From: UBA1161 sp002311745
GTDB lineage: Bacteria; Planctomycetota; Phycisphaerae; Tepidisphaerales; Tepidisphaeraceae
Length of the DNA stretch: 64,000 nt
NCBI GenBank assembly: GCA_050018415.1
Contig: JBEKAB010000012.1
Coordinates: forward strand, 1 to 64,000
Direction: 5' to 3'
Shown piece by piece: positions 26,102 through 34,443 of the stretch. A model generated the notes under the pieces. That model did not search any database, was not told where the DNA came from, and was given only the letters and a program-made list of their open reading frames with translations. Position 1 is the first letter of the stretch. Each line of letters begins with the position of its first letter. The position numbers were made by a program, and so were the translations under genes.

Positions 26102-26830
26102 ATGAACATTGACGCCGTCTTGCTGCCTCAGTATCTGTCCGGCCAAGGGCTGTCTGACAAAACCGTTGTCGTCTTTGACGTCCTGCGCGCCACCACGAGC
26201 ATCACCTCCGCACTGGCGGCGGGCGTGAGCAGCGTACGCGTCTTTGGGACCGTGCCCGAAGCCCGGGCCGCCGCCGCGAAAGCCACCCCCCGGCCGCTTC
26301 TCTGCGGCGAAATCAAGACGCTTCCCCCGCCGGGCTTCGACCTGGGCAACAGCCCCGGGCAATTCACCGCCGCTCACGCGGGACGAGCGGTCTTTCTGGC
26401 CACAACCAACGGCACGCGGGCCCTGCTTGCCGCGCGCTCGGCCGCCCTGCTGCTGGCGGGCGCTCTGGTCAACGCCGACGCCGTCGCACGCGCCGCCGCC
26501 CAAGCCGGCCGTGACACCCTCCTGCTCTGCGCCGGCACCGAGGGCCGGATCTCCTTGGAAGACGTGATCGGCGCCGGCGCCGTTTGCGACGCCCTGCTGC
26601 GCTTTGCCGATTCCGCCGCCAGCAGCGACGCGGCCGTGCTGGCACGACGGGCCTTTCTCTCAGCGCGCGACCATCTCCCCAGCGCTTTGCGCGACGGCCA
26701 GGGCGGCAGGAACATCATCGCCGCCCATCTCGAGCCGGACATCGATTATGGCGCCCAACTCAGCGTCCTGTCCGTCGTCGGCGCGGCCCAAAGCGTGCGC
26801 GGCCAAATGCTCATCCGGCCCATCGCCTGA
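26102..26830 (+). CDS. comB: 2-phosphosulfolactate phosphatase family protein
   Basis: 242 residues. VVVFDVLRATTSITSALAAG near the start, LLCGEIKTLPPPGFDLGNSP, LATTNGTRAL and the later LLLCAGTEGRISLEDVIGAG are the ComB family signatures. In methanogens ComB makes sulfolactate for coenzyme M; in bacteria that lack coenzyme M the actual substrate is uncertain, so the symbol is by family only. ATG 26102 gives the family start. No ribosome site is clear; TTGCGC and TAGGCT (26052-26079) could form a promoter with 16-base spacing. Confidence 0.88.
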   Translation: MNIDAVLLPQYLSGQGLSDKTVVVFDVLRATTSITSALAAGVSSVRVFGTVPEARAAAAKATPRPLLCGEIKTLPPPGFDLGNSPGQFTAAHAGRAVFLATTNGTRALLAARSAALLLAGALVNADAVARAAAQAGRDTLLLCAGTEGRISLEDVIGAGAVCDALLRFADSAASSDAAVLARRAFLSARDHLPSALRDGQGGRNIIAAHLEPDIDYGAQLSVLSVVGAAQSVRGQMLIRPIA

Positions 26831-26883
26831 TCTTTGGCCATGAGCCGCGTTGGATTTGCCGCAGCGCACCGGGCGATCCTAAC

Positions 26884-27165
26884 ATGAACGCGATGTCCCT
26901 AAGCGACCGGGAACGCATCGTGATCACCGGAATCGGAGCCATCAGCCCCAACGGCCTGGGGGCCGAGGCGTTCGACCTGGCGTGCCGCCAGGGACGCAGC
27001 GGCATGCTGCACCCCACGATCAACCTCGACACGCCCGATCCGCGGTGCGACTTGGACTACGTCCCCCACCAAGCCCGCGGCACCACCGCCAAGACCGCCC
27101 TGTGCAACTGCATCGCCTTCGGAAGCAAGAATAGTGCGCTGGTCGTGAAAGTGGTTGCGTCGTAG
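26884..27165 (+). pseudogene. Beta-ketoacyl-ACP synthase with a large internal deletion
   Basis: Only 93 residues. Residues 10-40 read RIVITGIGAISPNGLGAEAF, the start of FabF-type enzymes. At about residue 42 the frame jumps to HPTINLDTPDPRCDLDYVPH and ALCNCIAFGSKNSALV, the last 45 residues of the same family. The catalytic cysteine and the first histidine are absent (about 320 residues missing), yet the frame is intact. A non-functional deletion product is most likely. Confidence 0.75.
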
Positions 27166-27174
27166 GGCGGGCTT

Positions 27175-27202
27175 CCGCGGGCTGCCGCCCGCGGCTATAT
27201 AT
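27175..27202 (+). promoter_or_regulatory. Hairpin plus -10-like box upstream of the first GT-C paralogue
   Basis: A perfect 8-bp inverted repeat (CCGCGGGC, loop TGCC, GCCCGCGG; 27175-27194) is followed after one base by TATATAT (27196-27202). The start codon at 27215 lies 19 bases after the first T. No Shine-Dalgarno lies between. The same layout recurs at 36590-36617. Confidence 0.5.
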
Positions 27203-27214
27203 GGCGCCGCGGGC

Positions 27215-28972
27215 ATGACAAAGTCACGCACGGGTTGGCTCTGGTTCATCGCGGCGGCCTCGCCGGCACTGCTGCCGCTATGGCTCATCCTGCGCGACGG
27301 CGTCAACCTGCACTTCGTGGACGAATGGGATCCCGACCTGGCCGGCATCTACATCAAAGCACACCTGCACCAACTCACCCTCGCGGATTGGGTCTGTCAG
27401 CACAACGAACACCGACTCCTCGTGCCCCGGCTGATCTATTTCCTGCTCGCTTACGCGACCGATTGGAACAACATGGCCGATCTGCTGTGCGGATGGGCGA
27501 TCGTCTGCGCCACGTCGCTGGGGATTTTGTGGCTCTGCCGCCGCACCGCCGCCGGACGCTCGGCCCTGCTGTTGTGGTTCATCTGTAATCTGCTCATCTT
27601 CACGCCGGAGCAGAGCGAGAACTGGCTGTGGGGCATCGGCGTGGCCAATTTTCTTCCGATGGCGCTGTTCATCGGCGCGGTGGTGGCGGCGTGCTGGCGC
27701 GGGCCTGCCTGGCTGCGCCTGGCCATGGGCGTGGTGCTGGCATTCGCCGCCACCTTCTCCAACGCGTCCGGCTTCGCAACCTGGCCGCTGGTGGGCTGCC
27801 TGCTGGCCCGGCCCAGTTCGTGGAGCCAGTGCAAGACGCCCAAAAGCATTGTGCTGGCTTGGATCGGCGGGTTCGTCCTCACCGTCGCGCTGTACTCCAT
27901 CCATTACCAACGGCCCGAGATAGGGGGTTATTGGCCTCGCTCTCTGGGGGCGCTGCTTGGGTACAACCTGGTGTTCCTCGGCAATGCCTTCGGGCATGCC
28001 ACCAGCTATCCACCGGCGATGTCGGCGGCCGTGGCGGGCGCGGTGATGATGATGCTGCTGCTGGTCGCTGTCGGCTATTTTTTGTTTTCCTGGCGGATGG
28101 GCCGCGGGGAATTGTGCAACCGGATGCTCGTCTGGCTGGTCGTGGCCGGCTTCAGCGTCATTAGCAGCGTGATGGCAGCGCACGGCCGATCGGGATACGG
28201 CTTGGAACACGCACACATGTCCCGCTACGTGACGCATGCCATCTATCTCCCCGTGGCGCTGGTCAATCTGGTTCCAATCCTCTGCGAGGACTTACGAGGG
28301 AGAATGGGACCGCGGCTGAATGCGTTTTGGATACAACTGCCGGCGGGTTTGACCGCGGTTTTGATTCTGATGCAGGCGATGTCGCTCCCGGGGGCGATCT
28401 CGGGTTGCCATCAGTGGCGCGTCTATCAAACGGATCTCAAGGCGTCTCTGCTGCTGATCAACATCCTGCCCGACAACCCGAAGCTACCCCTGATCTATCC
28501 CTGGACTGGGAACCTGTTTCGGCACGCCAACGCCCTGAACGAGATGGGCTATCTGCATCCGCCGCTGATCGCCAGCAACAACGCCGCCGAGATTCGCGCC
28601 AGCGATCCCAGCCAGGTCAGCGGCGCCCGCGGCAAGCTCGACAAATTCCTGGCCGGGTCAGCGGATCAGATCACGCTGGCCGGCTGGGCCATCTTTTCCC
28701 GCACCGCCCAGCCCGCCGACGCGGTCTTCCTGACCTACCAGAACGAGAATCAGCAGCCGATCATCTGTGCACAGGCCGACCTGGGCCTGCAGCGGGACGA
28801 CATCGTCGAGCAGACGGGAAACGCCGATTATCTTTCGTGCGGCTGGCAGGCCACCGTGCCCCTGTCGCGCCTGCCCGCCGACATCCACTTCATTCGCATC
28901 AAAGCTTGGGCCTTGGACACCGACACCGCCAAGGCATGGCCCCTCGACGACGTGTTCAGCGTTCAACGCTGA
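27215..28972 (+). CDS. Multi-membrane GT-C-like protein, paralogue 1
   Basis: 585 residues with about ten hydrophobic helices. The first loop has DEWDPDLAG then QHNEHRLLVPRLIY, the acidic and HNEHR motifs of an uncharacterised family whose topology (acidic pair in the first external loop) resembles GT-C lipid-linked glycosyltransferases. TPEQSENWLWGIGVAN and SNASGFATW follow. The C-terminal 130 residues are soluble and beta-rich, with GWAIFSRTAQPADAVFLTY. It could glycosylate surface glycans from a polyprenyl donor, but this is inference. First of four paralogues in the locus. The ATG at 27215 is supported by conservation among the paralogues and has no ribosome site. Confidence 0.7.
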   Translation: MTKSRTGWLWFIAAASPALLPLWLILRDGVNLHFVDEWDPDLAGIYIKAHLHQLTLADWVCQHNEHRLLVPRLIYFLLAYATDWNNMADLLCGWAIVCATSLGILWLCRRTAAGRSALLLWFICNLLIFTPEQSENWLWGIGVANFLPMALFIGAVVAACWRGPAWLRLAMGVVLAFAATFSNASGFATWPLVGCLLARPSSWSQCKTPKSIVLAWIGGFVLTVALYSIHYQRPEIGGYWPRSLGALLGYNLVFLGNAFGHATSYPPAMSAAVAGAVMMMLLLVAVGYFLFSWRMGRGELCNRMLVWLVVAGFSVISSVMAAHGRSGYGLEHAHMSRYVTHAIYLPVALVNLVPILCEDLRGRMGPRLNAFWIQLPAGLTAVLILMQAMSLPGAISGCHQWRVYQTDLKASLLLINILPDNPKLPLIYPWTGNLFRHANALNEMGYLHPPLIASNNAAEIRASDPSQVSGARGKLDKFLAGSADQITLAGWAIFSRTAQPADAVFLTYQNENQQPIICAQADLGLQRDDIVEQTGNADYLSCGWQATVPLSRLPADIHFIRIKAWALDTDTAKAWPLDDVFSVQR

Positions 28973-29009
28973 AACTCCCGCTTTTCTTCCACGGACCACC
29001 CCCTGCGGC

Positions 29010-29016
29010 TATAAAT
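29010..29016 (+). promoter_or_regulatory. -10-like TATAAAT box of paralogue 2
   Basis: TATAAAT starts exactly 19 bases before the ATG at 29029, as in the other three paralogues. Only the CTGCGGC next to it remains of the hairpin seen at paralogues 1 and 4. Confidence 0.45.
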
Positions 29017-29028
29017 GGCGCCGCGCGC

Positions 29029-30786
29029 ATGACCAAGTTACGCACAGGTTGGCTCTGGTTCATGGCGGCGGCCTCGCCGGCCCTGCTGCCGCTATGGCTC
29101 ATCCTTCGCGACGGCGTCGATGTTCACTTCTGGGACGAATGGGACCCCACCTGGGCCGGGATGTTCGTCAAAGCCTTCCACCACCAACTCACCTTCGGCG
29201 ATCTGGTCGGCCAGCACAACGAACACCGGATGCTCGTGCCTCGCCTCATCTGGCTGGCAATGGCCCCCTTCACCCACTGGAACAACATCGACGATTTGCT
29301 GCTGGGTTGGTGCGTTCTGTGCGTCACGTCGCTGGGCCTGCTGTGGCTGTGCCGGCGCACGGCCGCGGGCGGCTGGGCCGTGCGGTGGTTCATCTGCAAC
29401 CTGCTGCTCTTCACGCCGGCGCAGGACCAAAGCATCCTGTCTGGCATGGGCGTTCCGCACATGCTGGTGCCGGCCTTCATGATCATCGCCTTCATCGTCG
29501 TGTTCTCGGCAGCGCCCCAATGGTTGAAGGTGATCCTGTGTCTTCTGCTGGCGTCGGCGGCGACGTACACCAACGGCAACGGCGCCCTCTGCTGGCCGCT
29601 GGCCGGCCTGCTGGTGGCCTGGTCCGATTCCTGGAACGAATTGAAGGCCAAGAAATGGTTCCTCGCCGCGTTGGGCATTGGGTTCGTCGTTAACGTGGTG
29701 CTTTACCTGATCCATTTCAAGACGCCGGGTCCCACCGTCGCACCGGGTCTCCCGGGAACCGCCGCACAAACGATCCAGTACTACCTGGTGTTTCTGGGCA
29801 ATCCCTTCTTGGCCGGGGGCACGTCCCCGCCAACGACAACGGCCTTGGTCATGGGATTGGTCATGCTGCTGCTTCTGCTGACGGCGGCGGGCTACTTCCT
29901 GTATGGCTGGAGATGGGGAGCGCGGGAGTTGTGCGGGCGGATGCTGCCCTGGTTGGCCGTGGCCGGATTCGCCGTGTGCACCGCCGCATTGGTGACCAAC
30001 GCCCGCGGGGGTCTCGGCGCCGATCAGGCCCTGCAAACGCGCTACGTCACCTCATCGCTCTATCTCCCGATCGCCCTGGTGAATCTGCTGCCGTTGATCT
30101 GTCAGGACCTGCGTCGGCGGTCCGCGGCAGGCGCGGGTCTTTTCTGGGCGCAGGTTCCGGCTTTCCTGGCCGCGGGACTTACCATGGTCCAACTGATGTG
30201 CATGGGGCCGGCCATCGAAACGTGCGATCATTGGCGCACCTTCCAGCGCGGGGTTAAAGCGGCCGTGTTGTTGATCGACGTCATTCCGTACAACCCCCAA
30301 CTGGTGTTTATCTTTCCAAGACCCCGCGTACTGATCGAGCAGGCTGACGCGATCAATCGGATCGGGTATTTGCATCCGCCCCTGATCGCCAGCAGCAACG
30401 CCGCCGACATTCGCGCCAGCCATCCCAGCCAGGTGAGCGGCGCCCGCGGCAAGCTCGACGGCTACGGCCAGTCCGGTGCCCAGATCGCGGTGGCCGGTTG
30501 GGCGATCTTTTCCCGCAACGGCCAACCCGCCGATGCAGTCTTTCTGACCTATGACAACCCCCGGGGCGAGCCGATCATCTTCATGCTGACCGATATGGAC
30601 GTTAAGCGACCCGACATCGTTGAGCAGACCGGCAACCGCAATTACCTCCTGTGCGGCTGGCGCCGGACCATCCCCTTGGCCATCCTGACCGCGGAATTGA
30701 ATCCCGTTCGCATCAGGGCTTGGGCCTTGGACACCGACACCGGCAAGGCATGGCCCCTCGACGGCATGTTCACCGTTCAACGCTGA
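29029..30786 (+). CDS. Multi-membrane GT-C-like protein, paralogue 2
   Basis: 585 residues with the same plan as paralogue 1: N-terminal helix, FWDEWDPTWAG loop, QHNEHRMLVPRLIW, then TPAQDQSILSGMGVPHM where paralogues 1 and 4 have TP-x-QSENWLWGIGVAN. The C-terminal beta-rich domain has GWAIFSRNGQPADAVFLTY. It is closest to paralogue 3, with long identical DNA tracts (for example 29531-29678 equals 31351-31498 by eye) between divergent ones, which suggests gene conversion. It follows paralogue 1 by 56 bases. Function unknown; a lipid-linked sugar transferase is a guess from topology. Confidence 0.7.
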   Translation: MTKLRTGWLWFMAAASPALLPLWLILRDGVDVHFWDEWDPTWAGMFVKAFHHQLTFGDLVGQHNEHRMLVPRLIWLAMAPFTHWNNIDDLLLGWCVLCVTSLGLLWLCRRTAAGGWAVRWFICNLLLFTPAQDQSILSGMGVPHMLVPAFMIIAFIVVFSAAPQWLKVILCLLLASAATYTNGNGALCWPLAGLLVAWSDSWNELKAKKWFLAALGIGFVVNVVLYLIHFKTPGPTVAPGLPGTAAQTIQYYLVFLGNPFLAGGTSPPTTTALVMGLVMLLLLLTAAGYFLYGWRWGARELCGRMLPWLAVAGFAVCTAALVTNARGGLGADQALQTRYVTSSLYLPIALVNLLPLICQDLRRRSAAGAGLFWAQVPAFLAAGLTMVQLMCMGPAIETCDHWRTFQRGVKAAVLLIDVIPYNPQLVFIFPRPRVLIEQADAINRIGYLHPPLIASSNAADIRASHPSQVSGARGKLDGYGQSGAQIAVAGWAIFSRNGQPADAVFLTYDNPRGEPIIFMLTDMDVKRPDIVEQTGNRNYLLCGWRRTIPLAILTAELNPVRIRAWALDTDTGKAWPLDGMFTVQR

Positions 30787-30829
30787 AACGCCCGCTATTC
30801 TTCCGCTGGCAGTCCCGGCGCGCTGGGAT

Positions 30830-30836
30830 TATAAAT
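30830..30836 (+). promoter_or_regulatory. -10-like TATAAAT box of paralogue 3
   Basis: TATAAAT, first T 19 bases before the ATG at 30849, again without a ribosome site between them. The upstream sequence differs from that of paralogues 1 and 4, so the box itself is what is conserved. Confidence 0.45.
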
Positions 30837-30848
30837 GCGGCGGTACCC

Positions 30849-32609
30849 ATGACGAAGTCACGCACGGGTTGGCTCTGGTTCATGGCGGCGGCCTCGCCGG
30901 CCCTGCTGCCGCTATGGCTCATCCTTCGCGACGGCGTCGATGTTCACTTCTGGGACGAATGGGACCCCAACTGGGCCGGGCTGTTCGTCAAAGCCTTCCA
31001 CCACCAGCTCACCTTCGGCGATCTGGTCACCCAGCACAACGAACACCGCATGCTCGTGCCTCGGCTCATCTGGCTGGCACTGGGCCGCTTCACCCACTGG
31101 AACAACATCGACGATCTGCTGTTGGGCTGGTGCATCCTGTGCGTCACGTCGCTGGGCCTGCTGTGGCTGTGCCGGCGCACGGACGCGGGCGGCTGGGCCG
31201 TGCGGTGGTTCATCTGCAACCTGCTGCTCTTCACGCCGGCGCAGGACCAAAACATGCTGCTGGGCACCGGCGTTCCGTACATGCTGGCGCCGGCGTTCAT
31301 GGTCATCGCCTTTGTCGTCGTCCTCTGCGGCGCAGTCGGATGGTTCAAGCTGATCCTGTGTCTTCTGCTGGCGTCGGCGGCGACGTACACCAACGGCAAC
31401 GGCGCCCTCTGCTGGCCGCTGGCCGGCCTGCTGGTGGCCTGGTCCGATTCCTGGAACGAATTGAAGGCCAAGAAATGGTTCCTCGCCGCGTTGGGCATCG
31501 GATTCGTGGTCAACGTGGTGCTTTACCTGATCCATTTCAAGAGGCCGGGTCTCACCGTCGCACCGGGTTACCCGGAAACGGCCTGGCAAGTCATGCGCTA
31601 CTACCTCGTATTTCTGGGTAATCCGTTCTCGGCGGGCAGCACGTACGCACCAACGACAACGGCCCTGGTCATGGGATGGGTGATGCTGGTGCTGTTACTG
31701 ACGGCGGCGGGGCACTTCGTGTATTGCTGGCGACGCGGACCGCGGGAACTTTGCGGGCGGATGCTGCCCTGGCTGGCCGTGGCCGGATTTGCCGTGTGCA
31801 GCGCCGCGTTGGCGGCCAACGCCCGCGCGGATTTCGGCGTCGATCAGGCCCTGGAATCGCGCTACGTCACCTCATCGCTCTATTTGCCGATCGCCCTGGT
31901 GAATCTGCTGCCGTTGATGTGCCAGGACCTGCGCCGGCGGTCCGCGGCAGGCGCGGGTCTTTTCTTGGCGCAGGTTCCGGCTTTCCTGGCCGCGGGATTG
32001 ATCGTGGTGCAACTGCTGTGCCTTTGGCCAGCCATCGAAACGTGCCATCACTGGCGGGCCTCGGAACGCGGCGTCAAGGCGGCGGTTTTGCTGATCAACG
32101 TCCTTCCGGACAATCCTCAACTGGCAAAAGTCTATCCCGCCCCCGGCATCCTGATCGAGCAGGTCAACGCGATCAACCGGATCGGGTATTTGCATCCGCC
32201 CCTGATCGCCAGCAGCAACGCCGACGAGATTTGCGCCAGCGATCCGAGCCAGGTCAGCGGCGCCCGCGGGAAGCTCGATCACTACGTGCCCGAGTCCAGT
32301 GCCCAAATCACGGTGAGCGGTTGGGCGATCTTTTCCGGCACCGGCCAGCCCGCCGACGCGGTCTTTCTGACCTATGAAAACCGCCGGGGCCAGCCGATCA
32401 TCTGCGGCTTGGCCGACCTGGGCGTGAAGCGATCCGACATCGTCGAACAGACCGGCAACAGGAATTACCTCTGGTGCGGCTGGCAGGGGACGGTCCCCTT
32501 CGCCGCGTTGCCCGCGGGATTGAATCCTGTTCGCATCAGGGCTTGGGCCTTGGACACCGACACCGCCAAGGCATGGCCCCTCGACGGCGTGTTCAGCGCT
32601 CAACGCTGA
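30849..32609 (+). CDS. Multi-membrane GT-C-like protein, paralogue 3
   Basis: 586 residues, clearly the recent sister of paralogue 2. DEWDPNWAGLFVKAFHHQLT and THWNNIDDLLLGW are nearly unchanged, while TPAQDQNMLLGTGVPYM and the stretch encoded around 31700-31850 differ. The C-terminal domain has GWAIFSGTGQPADAVFLTY. The tandem position and patchy identity imply duplication followed by conversion. As for its relatives, enzymatic activity is not shown; the external acidic pair (DEWD) is the best candidate active-site feature. Confidence 0.7.
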   Translation: MTKSRTGWLWFMAAASPALLPLWLILRDGVDVHFWDEWDPNWAGLFVKAFHHQLTFGDLVTQHNEHRMLVPRLIWLALGRFTHWNNIDDLLLGWCILCVTSLGLLWLCRRTDAGGWAVRWFICNLLLFTPAQDQNMLLGTGVPYMLAPAFMVIAFVVVLCGAVGWFKLILCLLLASAATYTNGNGALCWPLAGLLVAWSDSWNELKAKKWFLAALGIGFVVNVVLYLIHFKRPGLTVAPGYPETAWQVMRYYLVFLGNPFSAGSTYAPTTTALVMGWVMLVLLLTAAGHFVYCWRRGPRELCGRMLPWLAVAGFAVCSAALAANARADFGVDQALESRYVTSSLYLPIALVNLLPLMCQDLRRRSAAGAGLFLAQVPAFLAAGLIVVQLLCLWPAIETCHHWRASERGVKAAVLLINVLPDNPQLAKVYPAPGILIEQVNAINRIGYLHPPLIASSNADEICASDPSQVSGARGKLDHYVPESSAQITVSGWAIFSGTGQPADAVFLTYENRRGQPIICGLADLGVKRSDIVEQTGNRNYLWCGWQGTVPFAALPAGLNPVRIRAWALDTDTAKAWPLDGVFSAQR

Positions 32610-32678
32610 AGCTCGCTATTCTTCTGGGGCGGTCGAATCGGTATAAGTGGTGTTGAGTTTTTTTTCCGTGCCGTCGCC

Positions 32679-33482
32679 ATGACCACGCGAGCGCAAAATC
32701 CGTGGGAGGTCCTGCAAGGCCTGCAGCAGCGGGTGGCGACGGTGGATCAACAATTGCTGCGGACCTGGCAGGCGGTGGCCGCTCTGCAGGCCGAATCCAC
32801 ACTCCGCCTCCAGCAACGCCAGAGCAGAATGCCCATCGAATTCCGCAGCCAACTGGGCGAAGACGTCGCGGCTTGGAACCTGCTGAACCGGCAAACCAGC
32901 GGCTTTTTCATCGAGGCCGGCGCCTTTGATGGTTATGAGTGTTCCGTGACCTATGCCCTGGAGGCCGTCGGCTGGGAGGGATTGCTGGTCGAGCCCATCC
33001 CGCAGCGCGCCCACCAGTGCGCCACCCGCCGCCCTCACAGCCGCGTGGTCAACGCCGTCCTGAGCAACCAGGGTGGAGGCGCCGGCGAATTCTGGGTGGT
33101 CGACGACGCCTACGGCGGTATGCTCTCCTATTCCAAGGCCACCGGCGCCCACCTCAAGATGGTCGGCGCGTTGCCCAAGTCCGCCATTTCCGTCCCGCGC
33201 ACCACCCTCAATGAACTGCTGGCCGATCACCACGGCGAAATCGACCTGGTCGTTCTAGACGTGGAAGGCGCCGAACTGGATGTGCTGCAGGGGTTCGACC
33301 TGCCGCGTTTTCGGCCGCGGCTGTTGCTGATCGAGGAAAACGCCGACATCAAGTCCGCCGTGCAAAACTTCATGCAGGCGCACGGTTACCGCAACCCGGG
33401 TTCCTTGGCCTCCGACGGGATTTACATTCGCGACGACCAAGCCGACATGATCGAACGGTTCAAGTTCATGGTGGCCATTTAG
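32679..33482 (+). CDS. FkbM-family methyltransferase, copy 1
   Basis: 267 residues. About 55 N-terminal residues rich in Q and L likely form a coiled coil. The SAM domain has FFIEAGAFDGYECSVTYALE (glycine loop), GLLVEPIPQRA and PRTTLNELLADHHGEIDLVV, followed by VEGAELDVLQGF, the FkbM signature. It would O-methylate a sugar or other glycan substituent. A TATAAGT lies at 32642, 37 bases before the ATG. Copy 2 follows nine bases after the stop. Confidence 0.85.
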   Translation: MTTRAQNPWEVLQGLQQRVATVDQQLLRTWQAVAALQAESTLRLQQRQSRMPIEFRSQLGEDVAAWNLLNRQTSGFFIEAGAFDGYECSVTYALEAVGWEGLLVEPIPQRAHQCATRRPHSRVVNAVLSNQGGGAGEFWVVDDAYGGMLSYSKATGAHLKMVGALPKSAISVPRTTLNELLADHHGEIDLVVLDVEGAELDVLQGFDLPRFRPRLLLIEENADIKSAVQNFMQAHGYRNPGSLASDGIYIRDDQADMIERFKFMVAI

Positions 33483-33491
33483 CCCATCCCC

Positions 33492-34295
33492 ATGACCCAA
33501 GGGCCCGACCCGTTTTCTGAAAAAACCGCCGATCTGCAGCGCGAGCTGTGGAAGACCGAGATTCAACTGTGGCGCACGCAGCAGCTCTTGGCGGCCGTCC
33601 AGGCGGAATCCATTCTCCAGTCGCAGCGCCGCCAGCCGCGAATGCAGATCGAATTTCGCGCGCAATTCGCCGAGGACGTCTGGGCCTGGGATCTGCTGGG
33701 CAAACAGACCGAAGGGTTTTTCATCGAGGCCGGCGCCTTCGACGGCTTGAACTTTTCCGTGACCTATGCCCTGGAAGCGATGGGGTGGAACGGGCTGCTG
33801 GTCGAGGCGAATCCGCAGCCGGCCCAACGTTGCGCCGCCCGCCGGCCTCACAGCCGCGTCGTCCACGCCGCCCTCGACAAGCAAGCCGGCGGCACCACCG
33901 ACCTGTGGGTGGTCCAGGATCGATACGGCGGCATGATGTCCTACACCAAAATCTCAGCCTCCCAATTGCAGTCGGTCGGGCCCATGAACCGATCCGTCAT
34001 TTCCGTCCCACGGGCCACGCTCAACGACCTGCTGGCGGACCACCACGGCGACATCGACCTGGTCGTCCTCGACTTGGAAGGCGCCGAGTGGGACACGCTG
34101 CAGGCTTTCGATCTGCTCCGCTTTCGCCCTCGACTGCTGCTCATCGAGCAAAGCACTGCCACACGTCCGATCATACAAGACTTCATGAAAGCCCGTTCAT
34201 ATCATGGTCTTGGGGCCCTCCTCTCCAACGGAATCTACGCGCGCAGCGATCAAGTGGATGTGATCAAACGATTCAAGTTCTTGACCGGCCAATGA
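33492..34295 (+). CDS. FkbM-family methyltransferase, copy 2
   Basis: 267 residues, the same length and plan as copy 1: coiled-coil N-terminus, FFIEAGAFDGLNFSVTYALE, GLLVEANPQPAQ, then ATLNDLLADHHGDIDLVVLD and LEGAEWDTLQAF. A tandem duplicate of the preceding gene that has diverged, perhaps to methylate a different position. Its last 60 codons occur a second time at 36235-36423. No ribosome site is clear. Confidence 0.85.
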   Translation: MTQGPDPFSEKTADLQRELWKTEIQLWRTQQLLAAVQAESILQSQRRQPRMQIEFRAQFAEDVWAWDLLGKQTEGFFIEAGAFDGLNFSVTYALEAMGWNGLLVEANPQPAQRCAARRPHSRVVHAALDKQAGGTTDLWVVQDRYGGMMSYTKISASQLQSVGPMNRSVISVPRATLNDLLADHHGDIDLVVLDLEGAEWDTLQAFDLLRFRPRLLLIEQSTATRPIIQDFMKARSYHGLGALLSNGIYARSDQVDVIKRFKFLTGQ

Positions 34296-34350
34296 AGAGA
34301 CGTCGTGTCGTTGCCGCCGCTGCGCCGCCGGTGTAGGGTGGGATCTTGGC

Positions 34351-34443
34351 ATGTCCGGCTCCCCTGCCCATCGTCTGCTGATCGAGGGATGGCGTTTTCT
34401 GCTCCCCCGAGCTAAACGTTACGGCCGACATAGGAGACCTCGG
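34351..34443 (+). pseudogene. N-terminal fragment of the GT4 glycosyltransferase gene
   Basis: The reading MSGSPAHRLLIEGWRFL matches the start of the intact gene at 38561 (MSDTTAHRLLIEGWRFL). The leader just upstream also matches (CGTTGCCGCCGCTG, GGGTAGGGTG-like, CTTGGCATG). After about 17 codons the similarity ends and the GT41 gene begins. It is the broken left part of a GT4 copy. Confidence 0.8.
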
